This document shows, in pieces, positions 23,129 through 33,808 of a DNA stretch of 64,000 nucleotides. The stretch covers positions 34,754,264-34,818,263 of the forward strand of contig CM057155.1 in the NCBI GenBank assembly GCA_029962745.1, given 5' to 3'. Numbering within the stretch: position 1 is the first letter of the stretch; every line of letters starts with the position of its first letter. The DNA is from Echinometra lucunter. Its lineage: Eukaryota > Echinodermata > Echinoidea > Camarodonta > Echinometridae. The translations under genes and the position numbers were made by a program. The notes beneath the pieces are model-generated. The model was not told the DNA's origin. It saw nothing but the letters and a program-made list of their open reading frames with translations, and did not search any database.

Positions 23129-24635
23129 GTTGCTGTGGACCTCTCTGCACTGGTGCAAAGCCAGGAGAACTGACATGACTTGTTGTCTATTTTGCATTAT
23201 AATCTGTTCAATATGCATGTATATTTTGTGTATATATATATTTTGCTACTTGATGTACACTTGCCAGATGAATAAAAATATTTTGTGTGAATGTACATAA
23301 TTTTATTGATTTATTATTCATTTTGCATTGAATACATTGTGACCTGCTGTTGTGAAGGAGTCTAGAATATTTTGCTGGTTGAGCTTGGGGTGCTTCTGGA
23401 GTGCATATGTATTGCATGAAAAGTGTGTAATCCTTTTCCCGTCCTTCATCGCTTCTCAGCCTGCCACTTATCTTTATATCTTGTGATCTTTCCCTTCCCC
23501 TTGTTTTCCCCCCTTTCCTTTTTTAAATCTTTTCATGTACAGTATCCTCTATTATGTATCTCATACTTTGTCCTTTTTATCTTTCCCTTTAATTTTCTAT
23601 CAATACTCCTCTTTTCGATCATTTTCCTCCTCTTTCCATTTTATCTTCCTCCTGTTATCTTGCCTTCCATTTCTCTTTTTCTTTGTTTCCATCTTTCTAT
23701 CATCTATTCATTTCATCTGCAGTATCCTCCATTATGTATCTCATTACTTTGCCCTTTTTATCTTTCCCTTTAATTTTCTATCAGTTCCTCCCGTTTATAT
23801 AATTTTCCCTCTGAAAGGGTTCCAAGTTATCGCTATTATGAGCCATTTTCATATAGGACCTCTTTGACCTTTTACCAGGAGACCTCAAATTCTAATTCAT
23901 ATCACTGTCATCCAAAATGCATAAATGAGCTAATCGCAGAACGAAAACGGGAAGGACAGATGCCCCTGCCTGCGGCAACTACAGTGGGCTGAGGCATATA
24001 CATGTAAACCGGGATACAAACAACAATTATGCTCATTCATTCCTTCGGCTATAAAGTACAATTCCTAAATCATACAAATAATATAATGAAGTATAATTAG
24101 AATCTATTCAATAATAAGAAGTACAAGTCGAAGAGGTTAGCATATCCCAGGTGTTCAGGCAGTGGAATCACACAAAGGAATTCAAAGTAATTTAAAATTC
24201 AAATGAGGTATTTCTTGTTAAAAGTATCAAACAATCCAGAAATATATTTTGGTTATTTATAAATGATTAGGTTTTGATAAGTACAAATACTTTGCCTTGA
24301 GAGTTTTCTGTTAACATTTATACTGAGAAGAGGTGATTCTAAAATAGATGTAGTACTGGTCACTGTCATTCTAAATAGTATTAATAATGCAAGTAATATC
24401 AATACAAAATTTGAAGGATGATTACATAATCACAGTCTTATTCATTCACTATTAAATATTTGACTTGATACTGGTGCAGCAGTCAGTTTTGAAGTTGATG
24501 AAGGTGTCATGAAGGATTATGTTTAATAACTTTTGTGAAGAGTGTAACAGAAGCTAAAAGGAGTTCTGTAATAGATATCAACGCGAAAAGCGTTCATATG
24601 ATTTACAGTTGTTCCTGAAACTTTGTGGTTTGGTC

Positions 24636-24746
24636 GTTCCCACGCGTAGCGGCGGTAGACTTCAAAAAGCCAAGGCGAAGCGTATCCGTTGCTAGCGTGT
24701 CAATTACAATTTTGTGCGCACAATTATGCCCGCTAAGCGTGGGAAC
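24636..24746. repeat. Short inverted-repeat element (copy 2)
   Basis: Counterpart of 16555-16663: arms of about 17 bp (GTTCCCACGC...AGCGG) around a loop containing 'gtgcgcacaatt'. Confidence 0.55.
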
Positions 24747-25268
24747 AGAGAGTCATAACTGATTGTGGATTTTGAGAAGTAGAGGTAAAAGTTTTCCCAC
24801 CACCACCCCTGCGCCACCCTAGTTCTAGTTCATCAGCTCGTAATTATATAGAGCGAGGTTGTCTGTGAACGGCTCTGCGCTGACGCTGGAGTTGGACGGA
24901 TAATAACGGTTTCCATTAAAAGTTTTTTTCTTATAATTGGATGCTATCCTTGCAATTATTCTACTACCTTCGCCATTGTGACTTTCTTTACCTATCCCCG
25001 TAAGTGGTTGTGATCTACTTCGAGTTATTTTGGACTTACAAATTTGCGGCTGATTCAGCTCTGTGCATTAACACTAGCAGTATAGCAGAAACCACGCGGC
25101 CGACCACGTACAATACCCGCACGTTTTGCTCGGATCGTGCAGCCCAGCCACGTTGGCAACCCCCGCTCTTCGTCTCCATAAAAAAAGATACACTGCACTA
25201 ACTTCGTGTAAACATTTTGCGCCTCTACGTGTAGCCTGTGGGTAACCGTTTGTGGTTAACAGTTCGCA

Positions 25269-26221
25269 ATGTCTAGCTCAAACCAAAAGAGGGATCGTTA
25301 CAGTAATGTCACTCACTCTAACACTAATACTCCCCGCAGAGAGATGAAGAAACAAAAGACAAGTGGGACTGGTACTGATGACACAAACCCGAATCCGATG
25401 ACGAACCTCGACCCTGGTCATGATCAAGACCCCATGTCAGCCCCCGTGATGAGTGATAATGATAGGGATGCGATCACTCGGTCCCTACTTGATGCTTCAG
25501 ATGGAGCCTCTGCTCAGCTTCCTTCTAGCCCAAGCTCCTCTAAACAAATAGTGATGGAAACAGTGGATATGATGGTCCCAGTCCTCAACAAACTCATTGA
25601 AACTGCTTTTGAAAAGATGCTGACGAAAATCAACGAAAAACTGGACCCTATCCAAGAGGTACGAGCTGACCTCCAACAAGTTCAAGATTCTCTGGACACA
25701 CACAGGCGCCTCACAAAGTACGAGATTGACAACCTCGAACAATACACAAGAAGGGAGAACATAAAAGTTTCTGGGTTTGCTGAAGAGGAGAGTGAGGATC
25801 TGGCTGACAAAATGGTAAAGCTCGCTGCTGAAATTGGCGTCGCTTTATCTCGCCAAGATATCTCGGCCATTCATAGAGTGGGGAAACCTAAACATGGAAA
25901 ACCAAGGGCAGTCATCTGTCGCTTCACCAACCGATGCGAAAGGACGAGCTGATAAAGAATCGTAGAAGATTGAAAGACGTCCCTGCTTGCAAAGATACGG
26001 TCTACATCAACGAGGACCTCACTACCCTCCGCTACAAACTGCTTTCATACGCCAAATCACTACCCAACGTCGAGAGGATCAACAGCAGAAACGGGAAATT
26101 GTTCTGCAACCTGAGGGACAAGCGACTAGTTGTCATTGAGACAGCAGATGACCTCTTCAAGCTTGGTGTCGACAGTGTTGATTACGTAAAGCTTGGCCTG
26201 GAGATGCCTAGTAACAAGTAG
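25269..26221 (+). CDS. Non-LTR retrotransposon ORF1 protein (one frameshift)
   Basis: ORF1 starts at ATG 25269 with a hydrophilic, basic N-terminus (PRREMKKQK). It then has a helical segment (KLIETAFEKMLTKINEKLDP) and a coiled coil, and the DNLEQYTRRENIKVSGF motif that is very typical of ORF1 proteins of L1/CR1-like elements (RNA-binding, RRM-like domain). A missing base at about 25931 shifts the frame. The protein continues in the next frame (MRKDELIKNRRRLKDVPACK...) to TAG at 26219-26221. Copy 1 carries the missing G but an extra A, so the break is probably not ancestral. ORF1p binds element RNA and chaperones nucleic acid during target-primed reverse transcription. Confidence 0.85.
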
Positions 26222-29200
26222 GGTCTTGCAGAGAGGCGGGATCATCCTGTCCAACGATCTTGTATATATGAACCTACTGAGCCAACCGAACCTGCCTGTA
26301 CTGTCTCTACTGTTGCTAATATCAATATCCGAACCCTAAATAACGCAAATGATCACATTACCGATAATGTCTCTCTCGACCACCCCTATTTCACATCAGC
26401 CAAAGTAAACGTTTCCCTACTTAACGTTGGAGGACTCGTTAACAAACTGAATATCCCAGATTTTGTTAATGAAATTACTAATAATGATATATTTGCAATT
26501 GTTGAAACTAAATTGGATAAATTTGACCTACCTAATATTTGTGTTCCTAACTATAGGTTTATTGCTCAAAATCGTTCAAAATTCAAACACAAGTCAGGTG
26601 GTGTCGGAGTTTTGTTAGAAATAGTATCTATAATCATATAACTGTTTTGAATTCTGATAATGACCACGGTTTATGGCTTCTGTTTGATAAAGTCCTTATT
26701 GGTAACCAATTTCTATTAGGAGTGATTTATATCCCACCGGAATCATCACATTTTTCTAGTATTGATTTATTTGATTCACTTGAGGAAGATATTCTGAGGC
26801 TGGCTAACCCAGTAAACAAAGACAAAATTCCAGTTTGTTTATGTGGCGATTTCAACGCCTGGTGTGGTGAACTGTCCGACTATGTTGATGTTAGTGACAA
26901 CTCTGAAACTAATTTTAATGTTGATTATTTGCAATCCCTCCCCATCCTGGAAAATTTAAATAGCATTGTTAATCTAGATGCCCTGGGCATTGAAACTAAC
27001 AGAAAGTGTATGCAAAAGAAAACAAACAGGTATGGTCATAGACTCATTGAATTATGTAAAACAATAATCTTTTTATTGCTAACGGTAGATTAAGAGGTGA
27101 CTGTGATGGTAAATTTACCTGTAAAAACTCAAGTATTGTTGATTATTTTATTTTGTCCCCTGAAATAATATGCAGACTCGCCACCTTTGAAATACTGGAT
27201 TTTGAACCGCTATTTTCTGATGCACACAACCTGGTTCATGCAGTGTTTAAACTTAAATGTAAGGAGCATGATGTTATTAATTCTGATAATGCTGATGGTG
27301 AAGGTGTTTCTGATATTGGCATCACGTCAAATAAAATTACCCGACCTAAATTGAAACCCGAACATAGAATTAAAATAATTGAAAATCTCAATGCCGAAGC
27401 TACCCTTCTCATAGAACAACATCTTAATTCCTTTCTTGAAAATTTATCAGTAGTGGATGATAATGCTATTAATGAAGTTACTAATTCTATCAATAATCTC
27501 CTACTGAATTCAGCTAAAATTTCCAACTGCTATTCACATAATGCCAGAATTGAGCATTTTAAGCAACCCTGGTTTAATCATTCTTGCAATAAATTGAGGA
27601 AAAAATATCGCAATGCCAGAAATACCTTCATCAGATCAAAGTCTGAATATATTAAACTCAAAATGAATCGCTTATGTAAAAAATATAAAAAACTACTTAA
27701 GACTTGCCGTAATTCTTATTATAAAGAGCTCAATAATAAACTGCGTAATCTAAAATGTAGTAAGCCCAATGAATACTGGAATATTCTTAAAGACAAGGCA
27801 TATAACCTTAAACCATCATTAGAAGCCAGCTTTATAGACCTTGTTAATTCTTTTAAGGAACTTAATCAATCTTCAGGTAACACTAACCCTCCAGAGTTTT
27901 GTGGTCTTGAAAATCCTATCAATAATGATTTTACTCTCAATGAAGTAAAGAACGCAATTAAAAAGTTAAAAAGGAATAAAGCTTGTGGTATTGATGGTAT
28001 AGTGAATGAATTTATTATAGATACTTCTGATGTTATTTCCCCAATACTCACTAAATTATTTAATATTGTGTTAAATACTGGTGTAGTACCTGACATATGG
28101 GGCATCGGGGTCATAACCCCAGTTTATAAAAACAATGGACCTGCAGATGACCCTGGTAACTACAGGGGTATTTCAATCCTTAGCTGTATTGGTAAATTGT
28201 TTACTTCCCTCTTAAATGACAGGTTAACCACATTTATTGATGATTATGGCATTTTAAAGGAAAATCAAGCTGGATTCAGACACAAGTATTCAACCATTGA
28301 TCATTTATTTCATTAAAATGTATTATTGATGTGTATACAAGATACATGAATAAAAAACTGTTTTGTGCCTTTGTTGATTTAAGAAGGCTTTTGATTCGAT
28401 AGGTAGAAACAAACTTTGGCACAAACTAATCAGCAATGGCATCAATGGTAAAATCTTGATCACTATTTCAAACCTGTATAAAAAAGCAAAATCGTGTGTC
28501 AAACATCCAAGTGGTTTTATTTCTGATATTTTCCCGAGTCAGGTTGGAGTAAGACAGGGAGATAACCTCTCTCCACTCCTCTTTGCTCTTTATTTGAATG
28601 ATATGGAAACAGAACTGTTCAGTAAATATAATGGCCTCACTGCTCTTTCAGACTTAATTGAAAATGTAGTTGATTTTGATGATATTGTAATTTATTTAAA
28701 ATTAAATACGTTGTTATATGCTGATGATACTATTATTATGGCTGAAAGTAAAGATGATCTCCAGACTGCTCTAAATGCATTTGAAACCTATTGTACTGAC
28801 TGGGATCTCACAGTAAATGTTAAGAAAACAAAAGTCATGGTCTTTTCAAAGGGTAGAATTAGGAAAATACCAGAATTCACTTTCCGAAATGAAAAAATTG
28901 AGGTTGTTTTTGAATACAAGTATTTGGGTATTATATTTAATTATAATGGAAATTTTAGTAAAGCAAAAAAATATCTCTATGACCAGGCAACTAGGGCTAT
29001 GTATGCTCTCATAAGTAAATCTAGAAACTTAAACCTCTCTATTGATATTCAGTTAAATTTATTTGATTCTCTTGTTGTACCAATTCTTTTGTATGGTTGT
29101 GAAATTTTGGGTCATGAAAATAATTCTCTGATTGAAAAACTCTACTTAAGATATTGTAAATCTATTCTACGAGTTAAAAAATCTACCCCTAACTGTGTGG

Positions 29201-29892
29201 TATATGGTGAGCTTGGTAGGTTCCCATTAGACATTTATATTAAAAGTAGAGTAGTTTCTTGTTGGTATAGACTAGTTACTAGCGATTTATGTAGGACATC
29301 TAGTATTATTTATAAGCTTTTGTATTCTCTTAGTGCTGATAACAAATTTCATTCTAACTGGCTTTTGTTTGTGAAGCATGTTCTTGATTGTAATGGATAT
29401 TCCTTTGCTTGGCTGAACCAAAGAATTGACTTTATATCTAGTTTTAAGAAACGCTTACTTCAAAGACTAAAAGATCAATTTTGTCAAGGATGGTCTTCAG
29501 ATATTAATAGCTCCAGTTCATGCTCGAACTATCGTATCTTCAAAACTACCCATAAACTAGAGAACTACTTGATAACTCTTCCCCCCTCTCTTTTCTATTA
29601 TTTATGCAAATTTAGATCTGGCAATTCCAGAATACCAATTGTGACTGGTAGATATGACAATACTGAAAGGATAAATAGAGTATGTACTTTGTGCAACTCC
29701 GGAATAGGAGACGAGTTCCACTACATTTTTATTTGTAGTAAGTTTGAACAAGAAAGAAACTCACTTCTTGGTACTCATTTTATAAATTATTACAATATTC
29801 ACAAAATGTATTCTCTCTTTAATTCTACGGAAATACCAATCATTAAAAACCTGGCTGTCTTCACCAAATTGGTGATAAATGCATTTAAATAA
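26222..29892 (+). CDS. Non-LTR retrotransposon ORF2: endonuclease, reverse transcriptase, C-terminal zinc-knuckle-like motif (frameshifted)
   Basis: The frame after the ORF1 TAG stays open and enters the endonuclease at VSLLNVGGLVNKL, with IVETKLD, LCGDFNAWCG and a terminal SDAHNLVHAVF (the catalytic His region). The RT follows: NKACGIDGIVNEF, ITPVYKNNGPADDPGNYRGI, KENQAGFRHKYSTIDHL, the FVDFKKAFDS region, GVRQGDNLSPLLFALYLND and LYADDTIIM with the YADD active site. Near the C-terminus is a CTLCNSGIGDEFHYIFICSK motif (CxxC...H...C). The stop is at 29890-29892. Single-base frame breaks occur near 26618 (present in both copies), 27060, 28308 and 28380. The last RT segment (28456-29892, 478 residues) is unbroken. 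It acts in target-primed reverse transcription. Confidence 0.88.
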
Positions 29893-30878
29893 CTTAATAA
29901 GTACATGTGTATAACCGTGATATTACACATATGGTTTTGAATGAAGTTTCCAACTTTATTTGTTAAGTAGATCATTATGTAAAAAAAAAAGAAAAAAAAA
30001 GAAAAAAGAAAAAAGCTGTCTAGTTTGATGGAATAGCACTCAGTTTTATAGTTATCACTCTTTATGTATCTTGCCATGTTTATTATCGTTTATACTTCAC
30101 TTGTCATGCTGCTGTGAATGACCCCTGAGCCCACCCACACATGACCTCTCCACTATGACTACTCATTGCTTGATTCCACATCGACCTCATGCTCCAGTGT
30201 GGAAGGTATGAGTGGGCTGCCTCAGAGGTTATGTTATTTCATTTGTTGTATCCTTGTACACCCCTTCGGGGTTTTATTTGAAGGATCGTTAATAAATTTG
30301 AAACTTGAAACTTGAAACTTGTAAATTCGGTTGGTGGTCGTCCTCGAAATGGGACATATTGATTTGTCAAACTCAGTGCTTCGATGTCCAATTTTTGGAC
30401 GAGCAGTAAATCAAAGTTGGCGATATTATTTTTTACGGGGCTGTTTTTGTCTCAGACGTTCTGTGGACGTTGTCGAAGCTACGCTTGGCAGTAAGGAGCT
30501 TTCCTTCCATTTTTCTCCATTAATACGGTTTTGGAGGTTTTCATACTTACCTGGGACACGGGGAACACTGTTCTCTACATTTTGATTTAGAGATCAGTGC
30601 TCGGTAGCGGGTAAAAGCAAAATAATTTACCTGTTTTGACCTATTATAGGTTATAATATGATATTTATACATATTGATCACGGCAACGGCGGAAAATTCA
30701 AAATTTTGGCGCCTTTGCGCAGTTTTTTTATAATGCACACTGACTACTGGAGAATTAAGAAGGTGTAGTGTTGGATGATGTATATTGTTTACTTTAACTA
30801 TAGTGAAGAGTTTGGTATATCCCTTGACGCATGTTGGTGATGGGTAGGGATGGTTAGGTTATGAGGTCTCGGCACTTA

Positions 30879-31172
30879 GCGTTAGCTAATTTTGGCGGTG
30901 TAGCAGCTCGCCCGATCGCCATGTGTATCTCTGCAAATCGCGAGCTCTAGGCAGGGTGGAGATGTCGGGGGCCTGCATGTAATGGTTACCCCTAGCAATT
31001 GGGCAGGGATGCCCCTCTGCGGTAAGCGTTAGCTAATTTTGGCGGTGTAGCAGCTCGCCCGATCCCCCTGTGTATCTCTGCAAATCGCGAGCTCTAGGCA
31101 GGGTGGAGATGTCGGGGGGCTGCATGTAATGGTTACCCCTAGCAATTGGGCAGGGATGCCCCTCTGTGGTAA
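30879..31172 (+). repeat. 147-bp direct tandem duplication
   Basis: Two adjacent copies (30879-31025 and 31026-31172) that begin 'gcgttagctaattttggcgg' and run to 'gatgcccctctg', differing at only a few positions. The unit contains 'gcaaatcgcgagctctaggc' and is GC-rich relative to its surroundings. It has no ORF. Function unknown. Confidence 0.85.
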
Positions 31173-32835
31173 GCGAGGGATGGCTTTATGTTTTGGTTAC
31201 TCGCCTGTATGCCGGGGGAGGGCCAGTCAGCTTTCCGCTCGGCGGTTATGCAGGGAGTTGTAAATTGATCATGGACGGCGTTAACTCGTGACTGGGAATG
31301 TCTGGCTGACTGGGGGCATTTTCGGGTGTCGGGCTTTAACGCTGGTGGTCAGGTTATGGCTAAGCTAGGTGCCAAATTTATACCTGGGTAGTTGTTTATT
31401 GTCACGTGCACTAAAATTTTATAAAGTGAAGTGAATGCTGATGACATGTAGTAAAAGTTTTATGGATAGATTACATAAAAATTATATTTGTGACCACTGT
31501 TTGTCAAAGTGTCGATGATATTGTCACTGATAGCTAAGAAATATCAAATCCACAATCGAACGTCAGATAAATTGTGTGGTGTAATATGTCAGGTACGGAT
31601 GTAATCAGTATTGAATTGATTACCAGGATCTTTGCTGTGTCTGTTATGTAACCTTGTCGCCACGTGTCTGGTTTGGCAAGAAATATTACTTTCTGATTGG
31701 CTCACAGTGTATTGGGGGGTCTGGGTTGAGCATGCGCGTTAAAATTCACCATGTGCTTTTTTTCTTTGTTCAAATTTATCTTGTATTGGAGGTATGGTCT
31801 AAGGGCAGAGAAGGGATGGTGATAATGGAATTTGACTTTTGAGATCTCATTCAGGATTTGTGATGGCGCAAATTCATTTAGACCATCCATGGATGAGTGA
31901 AGTTATTTGTTTCAATCTTTCGGTTTTACAGTTCCTTATGATGTGATACTAAAAGATATGGATAGGAAAGATCATTTAAAAGCAGTTAGAAATTGACCTT
32001 AAACATCTCTGCCAAAGACAGTCACTATCATCATGCACTCTTAGAACTGCAGGATCAAATATATGACATAATTTCCAGATCACTTTGTTTTGATCCTTTT
32101 AAGGATTATTTTGATCAATTTTTGTATCGTTTTGATCCGTTTCAGTATCGATATCAAACAAATGGATCAAGTTCACCTTCTCAACTTTGATCCTATTTCG
32201 GGATCAAGTTATATGAAGCAGTTCATTGGTCGATAGTTGACTGATATCACCCTTCTCAAATAAAACCGTGGTCTTGTCTCGCGCTGAATTCTGTCGCTAA
32301 TCAGGTGGAAATACAGCGATAAGTAGTCCTGTCTAATCTGTAAAATGGTACATTATTTTGTCTGTATTTGTTTATGTGACTGCATGACGTATTGTTGTTA
32401 ACAAATTTCTTGAACTTGACCAGTGTTATCAGTACAATATTTTGGTGAAAAGTGAATCTCCTCACCAGATGTCACAATCAATGAATGCGATTTGCCGTGT
32501 GATTGGTTTCCCATTTGGGCGAAACATAGAAATACTAGAGAATGAATTTGGATTTATCTTGTCTTGTCTTTACTAGGTTGATGCCCACAATCAAAGTGTT
32601 AAGTGTTGATATTCCACAAAAATTTCATTTGATACTGTTCCCCATATTCTAAAGAGTAATTGTTCAAATATTTTCATCAAATTTTTAGCGGAGGATGTCA
32701 ATTTCGAAGGAAATACGGCACCGTGTACCTGTTGAAAAAGCAATGATTTCCCCAAGGCTCGGGACGAATGCTTTGCGTTCGGGTTGCTGTCCTAGTTGTC
32801 ATGATATTGGTTGGTGCATCGGCCGATCTAGCGAT

Positions 32836-33261
32836 GTTAGGAAACTAATTTCATCATTTTTTTCCAAATATCTAATCGATCCTTAACTGAATTTCAGCCA
32901 CATCATTCATCAAGCATCGGAAACGGCTGTATTTCAGCTTCATCCTTCGAGTTTTCAGTCAGACAACGCTTCGCCTGGCCTTCGCCGTAGTTTAGATACA
33001 GACTGAAGTTAGTAGCCAAAATCATGCGATCGCACGGGCGAGCTGCATGCCGCGGGCAGATCCTTTGGTCACTAATTTTAGTCTATATCAAAACTACGGC
33101 GAAGGCCAATGCATGCAAGCGAAGCGACGTGTGACTGAGTCTGAGAAGCCGAAATACAGCCATTCCTATGCTTGATGACGTGACTGAAATTCAGGTTAAG
33201 GATGGATTAGATATTTGGTAAAACATTCACACAAAAATTTACGTGAATTTAGTTTCCTAAC
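32836..33261. repeat. Foldback MITE (426 bp)
   Basis: The ends 'gttaggaaactaatt' and 'aatttagtttcctaac' are inverted. Inside them 'ccaaatatctaatc' / 'gattagatatttgg', 'cttaactgaatttcag' / 'ctgaaattcaggttaag', 'ggctgtatttc' and 'ggccttcgccgtagttt' all have complementary partners. The arms meet near 33030. No clear target duplication. Non-coding. Confidence 0.8.
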
Positions 33262-33808
33262 AAGTTAATGGTTAATTGATTAATATTGTTTTATTGAATT
33301 TAAATATAGCGTGAACATTTTTTGCTGAAAATTCAGTGTGATGCTCTACAAAAGACTACATGTAACTACCATGCTAGTACTAGTAACCCCATCGGACGCC
33401 GCCGACATGTTCTGGCCGGAGTGGTTAGTAGTGATTATATTATGTACCGTACCACAGTACACAATATACTGCAAATTGCAATGTGGGTAAAAAAATGCCT
33501 GTACAGGTGAATGTACAGCACTGTGCGACTAGCTTGTATAAACTGAATTGGGCAAGCTTCCACTCAAGAGGAATATCATTCATTGCCTTATGTAGACTAG
33601 TCATAATGCCAATTAAATAAGAAAAAAATGCCAATTGATCGTACCCTCCACCAGTATATTTGAAATTTTAAAGCCAAAGTATAGTTTTGGTAGATTATAG
33701 TATTACAAAATCATAAAATTCCTAATTGGTTAATTTAGTCTAGAACTTTATGATCTCTAACAGACTTGCATGTAACTGTGCTATTTTAATTTTTGCGAAT
33801 ACATACAG

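Larger units (their letters stand above)
25269..30321 (+). mobile_element. APE-type non-LTR retrotransposon, near full length (copy 2)
   Basis: Order: ORF1 (25269-26221), endonuclease and reverse transcriptase (26222-29892), A-rich 3' UTR, a CCCCTTCGGGG hairpin (30261-30271), and a tail of TTGAAAC tandem repeats ending at 30321. The apurinic-type endonuclease, the RT and the short-repeat tail instead of poly(A) place it in the broad CR1/Jockey/L2 group. I cannot fix the clade by eye. The 5' end is not defined and probably lies in the GC-richer sequence at 24.8-25.2 kb. No target duplication was found. Confidence 0.85.
22995..30580. repeat. Tandem duplication, copy 2 (better sequence)
   Basis: Matches 14898-22494. 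It starts inside the BEN gene terminal exon and ends with 'gaacactgttctctacat' at 30580, the same words at which copy 1 meets the gap. It has fewer indels than copy 1, but still at least five that break the retrotransposon frames. Confidence 0.85.
30581..33808. other. Sequence upstream of the SAMD3-like exons
   Basis: It holds the 147-bp tandem duplication (30879-31172), the foldback at 32836-33261, and a possible decayed exon at 31932 reading PYDVILKDMDRKDHLKAVRN then stop after an acceptor-like 'cggttttacag'. That exon resembles the one at 10420. The SAM exon expected further 5' was not found. Confidence 0.4.

Noticed and set aside
30543..30554. ATACTTACCTGG, identical to the first 12 nt of U1 snRNA (also at 22457-22468)
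   Set aside because: The sequence that follows does not continue as U1 and no Sm site or stem-loops are evident. On the minus strand it is simply a perfect splice-donor consensus, but no exon could be supported there.
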